From Leptothermofonsia sichuanensis E412 (lineage in GTDB: Bacteria; Cyanobacteriota; Cyanobacteriia; Leptolyngbyales; Leptolyngbyaceae): a stretch of 64,000 bases of DNA. The position numbers were made by a program, and so were the translations under genes. Positions within the stretch are counted from its first letter, which is position 1; each line of letters begins with the position of its first letter. The stretch spans positions 4,216,001 to 4,280,000 of the forward strand of contig NZ_CP072600.1 of the NCBI RefSeq assembly GCF_019891175.1. The letters run 5' to 3'. Below the pieces are notes generated by a model, which searched no databases, was not told the DNA's origin, and was given only the letters and a program-made list of their open reading frames with translations. Shown piece by piece: positions 57,527-64,000 of this stretch.

Positions 57527-59191
57527 ATGGGACTCCCCTGGTACCGAGTTCACACTTCAGTTCTGAATGATCCAGGACGATTAATTGCCGTGCATTTAAT
57601 GCACAACGCACTTTGTGCCGGTTTTGCTGGTTCTATGCTTCTGTTTGAACTGGCTTTGTTTGATCCAAGTGACCCGGTGTTAAACCCGATGTGGCGGCAG
57701 GGCTGTTTTTTAATGCCCTTTGTTGCTCGTTTAGGCGTCGTCAATTCCTGGCAGGGATGGAGCATCACGGGTGAAACCGTATCTGACCCAGGATTTTGGA
57801 CCTTTGAAATGGTTGCGATCGCCCATATTCTCTTTTCCGGGCTGGAATTTCTGGCAGCCGTCTGGCACTGGAAATACTGGGATCTAGCCACCTTTTTTGA
57901 TTCCAAATCGGGTGAACCCGTTTTGGATTTACCCAAGATTTTCGGGATTCATCTGTTTCTGGCAGGGTTAGCCTGTTTTGGATTCGGTGCCTTTCATTTA
58001 ACCGGCATCTTTGGTCCAGGGATGTGGGTTTCTGACCCTTACGGGTTGACCGGGCATATGCAACCCGTCGCCCCAGAGTGGGGACCTGCCGGGTTTAATC
58101 CCTATAATCCAGGCGGGGTGGTGGCACACCACATTGCGGCAGGAATTGTTGGCATCATTGGTGGGCTGTTCCACATGAATGTGCGTCCATCGGAGAACAT
58201 CTATCGCGCTCTGCGCATGGGCAACATTGAAACGGTGCTGGCCAGTGCTCTGGCGACTTTCTTCTTTGCTGGTTTTGTTGCCTGTGGCACGATGTGGTAT
58301 GGCACGGCTACTACCCCAATTGAACTGTGGGGACCCACCCGCTACCAGTGGGACTCTAACTATTTTGGACAGGAAATTGAACGCCGGGTACAAACCAGCC
58401 TGGCAAACGGTAAGAGCCTGTCGGAAGCCTGGTCAGCGATTCCAGAAAAGCTGGCTTTCTATGACTATGTAGGCAACAGTCCTGCCAAGGGTGGTTTGTT
58501 CCGGGTAGGTCGCATGGTGGATGGCGATGGGCTTGCCCGTGGATGGTTGGGGCATCCTATTTTCAAAGACCAGGAAGGACGAGAACTCACGGTACGCCGA
58601 ATGCCGAATTTCTTTGAAAACTTTCCAGTTGTGTTAACGGATAAAGATGGAGTTGTCCGGGCTGATATTCCCTTCTTCAAATCAGAAGCCAAATACAGCG
58701 TAGAACAAACGGGAGTCACCGTTAGTTTCTTTGGAGGCAAACTGAATGGGCAAACCTTTAAGGATCCAAAGTTGGTGAAAAAATATGCCCGCCAGGCTCA
58801 ACTGGGAGAACCGTTTGAGTTTGATAGCACGGTCTACAATTCGGATGGGGTCTTTCGCACCAGCAACCGGGGGTGGTTTGCCTTCTTCCACTGTTGTTTT
58901 GCCCTGGTCTGGTTTTTCGGTCATCTCTGGCATGGCTCACGCACCCTGTTCCGCGATGTCTTTGCTGGGATTGACCCCGACCTTGATATTGAGCAGGTTG
59001 AGTGGGGTATTTTCCAGAAGGTGGGTGACAGAAGTACCCGTTTAAGACCAGCCCTGCAAACAGCTACTCCAGCTCCAGAACCTGCCGTGCCTTTGTTACC
59101 ACCATCTGGTGGAGGGTTGCAACCATTACCGGATGTGGTTCAGGCGATCGCTGGCGAACAGGCAACCCCCCAGAAAGGTGCGGAAGCTTAA
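57527..59191 (+). CDS. psbB2: Far-red photosystem II CP47 (PsbB2)
   Basis: 554 residues; [20 protein letters not shown] is the CP47 N-terminus, with six helices and a large lumenal loop (about 260-450; [20 protein letters not shown] and [22 protein letters not shown]), then [36 protein letters not shown]. The C-terminal tail (about 505-554) is Ala/Pro-rich and longer than standard. AAGGAG is 7 bases before the ATG. Confidence 0.95.
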   Translation: MGLPWYRVHTSVLNDPGRLIAVHLMHNALCAGFAGSMLLFELALFDPSDPVLNPMWRQGCFLMPFVARLGVVNSWQGWSITGETVSDPGFWTFEMVAIAHILFSGLEFLAAVWHWKYWDLATFFDSKSGEPVLDLPKIFGIHLFLAGLACFGFGAFHLTGIFGPGMWVSDPYGLTGHMQPVAPEWGPAGFNPYNPGGVVAHHIAAGIVGIIGGLFHMNVRPSENIYRALRMGNIETVLASALATFFFAGFVACGTMWYGTATTPIELWGPTRYQWDSNYFGQEIERRVQTSLANGKSLSEAWSAIPEKLAFYDYVGNSPAKGGLFRVGRMVDGDGLARGWLGHPIFKDQEGRELTVRRMPNFFENFPVVLTDKDGVVRADIPFFKSEAKYSVEQTGVTVSFFGGKLNGQTFKDPKLVKKYARQAQLGEPFEFDSTVYNSDGVFRTSNRGWFAFFHCCFALVWFFGHLWHGSRTLFRDVFAGIDPDLDIEQVEWGIFQKVGDRSTRLRPALQTATPAPEPAVPLLPPSGGGLQPLPDVVQAIAGEQATPQKGAEA

Positions 59192-59249
59192 AGTTGCCCT
59201 TTCTGGTCAGCCCCTGACCGACTGGGCAATCTGGTAACCAGGAACCCCG

Positions 59250-59440
59250 GTTAGAGACATGGAGGGCATAAAGGAAGGTGTTGCTGAATAGGCATATGAA
59301 CTGGAACGAAATTTCCACTCATATAGCCTCCAAATACTTCCAGGCAGCAACGCCCAGAGAAATTGCTCTGTGTTCTCTGTGTCTCTGTGGTAGAACTCTC
59401 AGCGTTTCGGTTGATTGAATCCACGCTCCTTTATGAGAAA
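59250..59440. repeat. Two dispersed repeats in the psbB2-psbH2 gap
   Basis: 59279-59355 is copy 3 of the TTGCTGAA...GCAACGCC element (TGTTGCTGAATAGGCATATG ... AGGCAGCAACGCCC). It is inserted inside a copy of the other repeat: GGAGGGCATAAAGGAAGG on its left, and GAGAAATTGCTCTGTGTTCTC with TTTCGGTTGATTGAATCC on its right. One repeat family has thus inserted into the other. Confidence 0.6.
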
Positions 59441-59508
59441 CCGGGGAACTGTCTAAAGCTTGTTGCATACTCGGTCACTTTCTTATTCGCAATGATTCGG
59501 AGTCGTTT

Positions 59509-59880
59509 ATGCAGATTCAAAATTTTCAGCCTAAGAAAATTGCACCCATCCAGTATATTCTTAAAAAGTTGAATTCAGATGCGGGGATGGTAGTTCCCGG
59601 ATGGGGCACTACGCCATTGATGGCAGTTCTCATGGTGTTATTTTTCCTGTTCCTGCTGATCATTCTGCAACTCTTCAATGCTTCCATTTTGCTTGAAGGA
59701 GTTGATATTGACTGGTCAGGCTTGAATAGTGCGATCGCTTCTGCGGATACTCCGCCCTCCATCAGCAATGAGTTCACTCCCACAGCAATTGGAGTGTTTC
59801 TGGGACTACTGGTGTTTGTCGCTGGTTGCGTTGCCTTCATTGTTTATGGCGCAATTACTTACCCGGCTGACCAGCCTTGA
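59509..59880 (+). CDS. psbH2: Far-red photosystem II PsbH2 with C-terminal extension
   Basis: 123 residues. The PsbH core is at about 10-72: [26 protein letters not shown] then [23 protein letters not shown]. Standard cyanobacterial PsbH ends near here at about 65 residues. Here a further linker and a second hydrophobic helix follow (about 92-116, [20 protein letters not shown] then [11 protein letters not shown]). The ATG at 59509 gives about 20 residues before the core. It is last of the plus-strand far-red genes. Confidence 0.88.
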   Translation: MQIQNFQPKKIAPIQYILKKLNSDAGMVVPGWGTTPLMAVLMVLFFLFLLIILQLFNASILLEGVDIDWSGLNSAIASADTPPSISNEFTPTAIGVFLGLLVFVAGCVAFIVYGAITYPADQP

Positions 59881-60045
59881 GGATGGTGTTCAATCAATCC
59901 AAAAACTTTGAACTCTATCACAGAGTCACCGGAAACACAGAACCATTCCCTAATCAGTCCTTCTTGATGAGTGCTCCTAGATTGCCCTCTTTCATTTTGT
60001 GGAAGAGGGTTTGCTTTCACCAGTGGATTGCGGCAGAAGTTTTTC

Positions 60046-60200
60046 ACCACAAAGGCACGAAGGGACACAACGTTTCTTAAAGCCTAGCCGAAAACTTCCT
60101 CAGTCTGGGTTTAAGCTTTGTCCGTTGGGGCTTTTCGGATAGGCTTTTAGTCTGCTTTGTGTCTTTGTGGGTCAACCTGAAACTGGCGGGTTATTTCGCC
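60046..60200. repeat. Dispersed repeat, weak copy, before pdxH
   Basis: CACCACAAAGGCACGAAGGGACAC and, about 70 bases on, CTGCTTTGTGTCTTTGTGGG form an inverted pair; related to the CACAAAG family. The gap 59881-60235 contains no gene. Confidence 0.5.
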
Positions 60201-60235
60201 AACCTGCACTGGTTACAGGGTTCTTGCTGCAACAC

Positions 60236-60874
60236 TCAAGGCGCAAGCCTATTAATTTCCCAATGGTCATTATCCTGGCGAATGTATAAGAAGCGATCGT
60301 GTAATCGGTTAGAGCGCCCCTGCCAAAATTCAAAACTATCAGGAACGATCCGGTACCCACCCCAGAAAGAGGGTAATGGAACTTCATGGTTGAGAAACTT
60401 CTGCCGCATCTTTTCAAATTCCATCTGTAACATCTGGCGGGAGGAGATGATCGAACTCTGGGGCGAACACCAGGCTCCCAGTTGACTCCCACGGGGGCGG
60501 GTGGCAAAGTATTTGAGTGATTCGGCAGTCGAGATTTTCATGGCTCTGCCTGTAATTTGAACCTGGCGTTGTAACGGCAACCAGAGAAACAACACGGCAA
60601 CATGGGGATTGGCATCGATATGGCGGGCTTTGCGGCTCTCATAGTTGGTAAAAAAGACAAATCCATTATTGTCAAAATATTTCAAAAGCACGGTACGCAC
60701 CAGTGGTTCCCCTTGAGCAGAAGCAGTGGCTAAAACCATTGCGTTTGGTTCCTGCAACTCCGCATGACACGCTTGCTGAAACCAGCATTCAAATTGCTGA
60801 AAAGGATTGGGCTGCAAATCCTTTCGGCTTAATGCGGCCTGGGTATATTCTTCTCTTAAATGATGAATATCCAT
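60236..60874 (-). CDS. pdxH: Pyridoxine/pyridoxamine 5'-phosphate oxidase
   Basis: 212 residues. FMN-binding PNAMVLATASAQGEPLVRTVLLK, FVFFTNYESRKARHIDANP and the C-terminal GGYRIVPDSFEFWQGRSNRLHDRFLY (substrate Arg and His) are hallmarks. It makes pyridoxal 5'-phosphate. Convergent with psbH2 across a repeat-rich 350-base gap. Confidence 0.94.
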   Translation of the reverse strand: MDIHHLREEYTQAALSRKDLQPNPFQQFECWFQQACHAELQEPNAMVLATASAQGEPLVRTVLLKYFDNNGFVFFTNYESRKARHIDANPHVAVLFLWLPLQRQVQITGRAMKISTAESLKYFATRPRGSQLGAWCSPQSSIISSRQMLQMEFEKMRQKFLNHEVPLPSFWGGYRIVPDSFEFWQGRSNRLHDRFLYIRQDNDHWEINRLAP

Positions 60875-60883
60875 GTTGCCCGA

Positions 60884-61114
60884 TCAGGGTTGGATTTGAT
60901 GCAAATAGTTCAGAGTACGTTCTGCTTCCTGGGCATCAAGAATACTGAGTGCAAACCCAACGTGAACGATCGCATAATCATCCACCTTTGCCTCAGGAAC
61001 ATAGGCGAGACTGACTTCCTTAAGCACACCACCAAAACTGATGGTGCCCGTTCGGAGCAACGGATCTTCATGATCATGAATCCGGATAATCTTTCCTGGA
61101 ACTGCCAGACACAT
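60884..61114 (-). CDS. hypC: Hydrogenase maturation factor HypC
   Basis: 76 residues from ATG 61114, chosen because family proteins start MCLA(V/I)PG and the N-terminal Cys2 is essential. KIIRIHDHEDPL, RTGTISFGGVLKEVSLAYVPE and DDYAIVHVGFALSILDAQEA match. It carries the Fe(CN)2CO group to the hydrogenase large subunit. The stop is 9 bases from the pdxH start. hypF lies 78 bases upstream on the same strand. Confidence 0.93.
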   Translation of the reverse strand: MCLAVPGKIIRIHDHEDPLLRTGTISFGGVLKEVSLAYVPEAKVDDYAIVHVGFALSILDAQEAERTLNYLHQIQP

Positions 61115-61191
61115 ATCGTGTTTCTCAATGGAGTGAGGTATCCGCCCCCTCACTGTACCTCACACCCCTGAAAAGGGCTATAAGTTCTCCT

Positions 61192-63675
61192 CTAATCATT
61201 CACTGGAGGGGTTGCTGAAAAGCGGGATGATGAATGCACCATACATAGGGCTGCCATCATTTGTCCCAGAGCAATGCCCCCATCGTTGGGAGGAATCTTC
61301 TGGTGCCAGTAGGGTCGAAATCCTGCCTGTTGCAATCGTTGAATAGTGCGTTCAGTCAAATATTTGTTTTGAAAACAACCTCCCGTCAGGACAACCTGTT
61401 CTTCCCCAATTTGGTTGGCCACTGCCACCATCATTTCTACCAGGGTGTTGTGAAATTTAGCTGAAATATGGCTGATTGACAGACCCAATTCTCTATCGAT
61501 TAAGATTTGCTGTACCGTTTCTGTCCAATCAATCGTGAGGGGATGGCAGGAATCAGAAATAGCTCGCGGTGCTGGCAAAACTGGAGATTGGGACAGCCTT
61601 TGTGACTGCGGTAAGGAGTCTTTCGTTTGCAGAGCAAAAGGGTAGGACGTATCGGTTTGAACAGAATCAATCGCAAACTCCAGTTCCATGGCGGCTTGCC
61701 CTTCAAACTGATTGTGCTGGCGCAATCCAACAATGGCAGCGATCGCATCAAACAAGCGGCCCGCACTGGAGGTTGTGGGAGTATTCAACCGACTTTGCAG
61801 CATGGTTTTGATGATCTTGAGTTCTGGTGGCGTAAACGCCTGGATGGGAGCCAGGGTTGACCTCTCAAGAATTTCAGCACCAAACACAGCATAAAGCAAT
61901 CCAATCGCCGATCGTCTTGGTTCCTTCACGGCTCGATCCCCACCGGGTAGCTGAAACTCACGCAGGTGAGCGACTCGCTGCCAGGAACCATCCGTAATCT
62001 GGAGGAATTCGCCCCCCCAGAGGGTGCCGTCTAAACCATAGCCAGTGCCGTCCCAGGCAATGCCTAAAACCGTCCCCGTAAGCTGATGCTCGGCCATACA
62101 GGAGAGGACATGGGCATAGTGATGCTGAACCGGGATTAGCGGGATGTTGAGTTGGGCTGCCATCTGGTGGGCAAACTGGGTGGATCGGTAATCTGGATGC
62201 CAGTCACAGGCAATGGCCGTCGGTTGCAGTTCATAGAACTGCTGGAAGCGGGCGATCGCCTGTTGAAACGCTGCAAATGCCGGAACGGTTTCTAAATCGC
62301 CAAGGTGCTGGCTGACAAAGACGTGGTGCTTAATTGAGAAGGCGACGGTATTTTTCAAATGGGCACCAACGGCCAGAATTCTGGATGTTTGATTATGTCC
62401 AGCGGGTGGAGTGATGGCAATCGGCAGTGGAGCGTAACCACGGGCACGGCGCAGGATTACAGGCTGACCCGCCAGAACCCGCACAATGGAGTCATCAATG
62501 GGACGGGCGATCGCCCGATTGTGGACAAGAAACTGATCTGCAATCCCCCCCAGGCGTTGAATGGCTTCCTGTTCATCGATGCAAATTGGTTCATTGGCAA
62601 GATTGCCACTGGTCGCAACGATGGGAAACCCCAGGTGATGCATCAACAGATGATGCAGGGGGGTATAGGGCAGCATAATCCCAAGACAGGGATTGTTCGG
62701 AGCAACGGAGGGTGCAGGGTATGGAGTGGAGGATGGGGAGTGGGGAATGGACGAGGGTGGAGTTGCCCCACCCCCTGCATCGGAGATGATAGGCGGTTTC
62801 AGGTTGAGAATGACGATTGGGGCAGCGGGCGATCGCAGCAATTGTTCTTCTAACTCAGACACCTCACAATGGGCTTTAACCAATGCCAGGGAAGGATACA
62901 TCAAGGCAAACGGCCTGGCTTCCCGATGCTTTGCCCGCCGCAGGCGTTCAATGGCGTCCGGATTGCGGGCATCGACCATTAAGTGAAATCCGCCTACGCC
63001 TTTGACGGCAACAATTTTGCCCTGACGGATGGCATCGGCAGTCAGCTTCAAAGCGGTTTGAGCGGATGCCAGTGCTCTACCGGCGGTGTCCCACAACTCC
63101 AGATGGGGGCCACACTGGGGACAGGCGTTTGGCTGGGCATGGAAGCGGCGATCGCAGGGGTTGTCATACTCCCTCTGGCAACGATTGCACATGCTAAAGG
63201 GCTGCATGGTGGTGTGGGGGCGATCGTAGGGCAGCGCTTCAATGATGCTGAAGCGTGGACCACAGTTTGTGCAGTTGGTAAAGGGGTAATAATAACGACG
63301 ATTTGTGGGATCCAAAATTTCGTTGAGACAGTCCGGGCAGGTAGCCAGATCGGGTAAAACAATGGCGGTTTTTTCGCCCCCAAGGCTGGCACGAATTTCA
63401 AAAGCAGAATACCCCACAGGATCGACCCATGCGAGTTCCAGACTCTCGATCAGCGATTGCGGTGGTTTTTCCTGGTCAAGCCGAAGCAGAAAGGTGTCGA
63501 GTTGCGATCGCGGTCCTTCAATCTCAATCAAAACACCGTGGGTAGAGTTATTCACCCAACCCTTCAGTCCTAAATCCGTCGCCAGCCGATAAACAAATGG
63601 ACGAAAGCCAACCCCCTGCACAACGCCCTGAATGGCAATCGACAGGCGCTGTTGACACAGAGATTGGCTGAGCAT
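61192..63675 (-). CDS. hypF: Carbamoyltransferase HypF
   Basis: 827 residues: acylphosphatase-like domain (about 10-95, VQGVGFRPFVYRLATDLGLKGW), two zinc fingers (about 114-195, CPDCLNEI ... CTNCGPRF; CNRCQREY ... CPQCGPHL), a YrdC-like domain (about 205-400) and a Kae1-like domain (about 425-810, QHHYAHVLSCMAEH, GIAWDGTGYGLDG, VVLTGGCFQNKYL). It makes the cyanide ligands of [NiFe] hydrogenase from carbamoyl phosphate. Residues about 288-328 of the YrdC domain (SSIPHSPSSTPYPAPSVAPN) are a low-complexity insert absent from other HypF proteins as I know them. Confidence 0.94.
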   Translation of the reverse strand: MLSQSLCQQRLSIAIQGVVQGVGFRPFVYRLATDLGLKGWVNNSTHGVLIEIEGPRSQLDTFLLRLDQEKPPQSLIESLELAWVDPVGYSAFEIRASLGGEKTAIVLPDLATCPDCLNEILDPTNRRYYYPFTNCTNCGPRFSIIEALPYDRPHTTMQPFSMCNRCQREYDNPCDRRFHAQPNACPQCGPHLELWDTAGRALASAQTALKLTADAIRQGKIVAVKGVGGFHLMVDARNPDAIERLRRAKHREARPFALMYPSLALVKAHCEVSELEEQLLRSPAAPIVILNLKPPIISDAGGGATPPSSIPHSPSSTPYPAPSVAPNNPCLGIMLPYTPLHHLLMHHLGFPIVATSGNLANEPICIDEQEAIQRLGGIADQFLVHNRAIARPIDDSIVRVLAGQPVILRRARGYAPLPIAITPPAGHNQTSRILAVGAHLKNTVAFSIKHHVFVSQHLGDLETVPAFAAFQQAIARFQQFYELQPTAIACDWHPDYRSTQFAHQMAAQLNIPLIPVQHHYAHVLSCMAEHQLTGTVLGIAWDGTGYGLDGTLWGGEFLQITDGSWQRVAHLREFQLPGGDRAVKEPRRSAIGLLYAVFGAEILERSTLAPIQAFTPPELKIIKTMLQSRLNTPTTSSAGRLFDAIAAIVGLRQHNQFEGQAAMELEFAIDSVQTDTSYPFALQTKDSLPQSQRLSQSPVLPAPRAISDSCHPLTIDWTETVQQILIDRELGLSISHISAKFHNTLVEMMVAVANQIGEEQVVLTGGCFQNKYLTERTIQRLQQAGFRPYWHQKIPPNDGGIALGQMMAALCMVHSSSRFSATPPVND

Positions 63676-63704
63676 GGTTTCTATCAGTTAAGCTTTAACT
63701 CCAG

Positions 63705-64000
63705 TTACACTTTAGCAACGCCAATACCGGCAATCTTACGGTATTCCTCTGCCGCCTGCCGACAGATCACCGCACACTTTTGACAATGCTTCATCTCGTG
63801 CCGCTCGCACTCTTCAGCGCAGGCATCACAAATGTCAGCACAGGTACGGGCAAGGTGAGCAATAAAATACGAGCCTCGCACCATATAGGTGGCAGCCGTC
63901 CGACAAATTTCTGCACAGTCCAGGCAGACTCGTACACATTTCACCATGTCTGGCATTCCCATGCAGGCTCGCGCACAATATTCACAAGACACCGCACAGT
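63705..64000 (-). CDS. Four-helix bundle copper-binding protein (partial, 5' end outside window)
   Basis: About 98 residues visible; the frame is open to the window edge, so the N-terminus is missing (AVSCEYCARACMG is preceded by another Cys). Pairs and triplets of Cys recur (VKCVRVCLDCAEICR, ARTCADICDACAEECERHEMKHCQKCAVICR), the pattern of DUF326/copper-storage proteins with four helices whose inward Cys hold many Cu(I). Stop at 63705. It is 30 bases upstream of hypF on the same strand. Confidence 0.85.
   Translation of the reverse strand, partial: CAVSCEYCARACMGMPDMVKCVRVCLDCAEICRTAATYMVRGSYFIAHLARTCADICDACAEECERHEMKHCQKCAVICRQAAEEYRKIAGIGVAKV

Overview
This window is cyanobacterial DNA. 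It carries photosystem I and II genes, allophycocyanin genes, isiA-family chlorophyll proteins, cyanobacterial-type hemB and hemE, mreBCD, and many HIP1-like GCGATCGC octamers. The organism can very probably perform far-red light photoacclimation (FaRLiP), because a whole FaRLiP cluster occupies about 30.8-59.9 kb. All functions are read from translated sequence and motifs; no database search was run.

Region 1 (1-5.3 kb): an SH3-domain lipoprotein, a holin-like membrane protein, a decayed macrolide phosphotransferase gene, a transposase remnant, and an FAD monooxygenase gene cut by an intact IS1-family element (9-bp target duplication GAATCTGAC). Region 2 (5.3-21.3 kb) looks like a decaying zinc-starvation (Zur) island. 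A Zur/FurB repressor gene and five 15-bp boxes of the type TGAGAACGATTATCA sit in front of an SCO5389-like protein, a COG0523 GTPase with two unusual phosphoesterase-like proteins, hemB, a truncated thrS paralogue, a JmjC/sucrase-ferredoxin pair and an FAD oxidoreductase relic. A 48-residue peptide gene with an acidic, His-containing C-terminus, followed by a terminator hairpin, lies just upstream of the JmjC pair and resembles a peptide-modification locus. Two IS630-type elements have rearranged the island. One joins the thrS fragment to a truncated isiA, which is followed by an isiA-psaL fusion gene, a flavodoxin gene and a small Cys-rich membrane protein.

Region 3 (22-30.6 kb) is mostly housekeeping: an amidase/glucosaminidase fusion, mreBCD, a HAD phosphatase, hemE, an SDR protein and larE, separated by short tandem heptamer-like repeats.

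Region 4 (30.8-59.9 kb) is the FaRLiP cluster. On the minus strand the order is rfpB, rfpA, rfpC, chlF (chlorophyll f synthase), psaA2, psaB2, psaL2, psaI2, psaF2, psaJ2. On the plus strand it is an extra RfpB-like regulator, a far-red psbA, an ApcD-type gene, an ApcB-type gene, an ApcD-type gene, apcE2, an ApcD-type gene, psbD, psbC, a Cys-rich small membrane protein, psbB and psbH. RfpA senses red/far-red light and signals through RfpC and RfpB; the products rebuild both photosystems and the phycobilisome core for far-red light with chlorophyll f. Region 5 (60.2-64 kb) holds pdxH, hypC, hypF and a copper-binding four-helix protein cut by the window edge.
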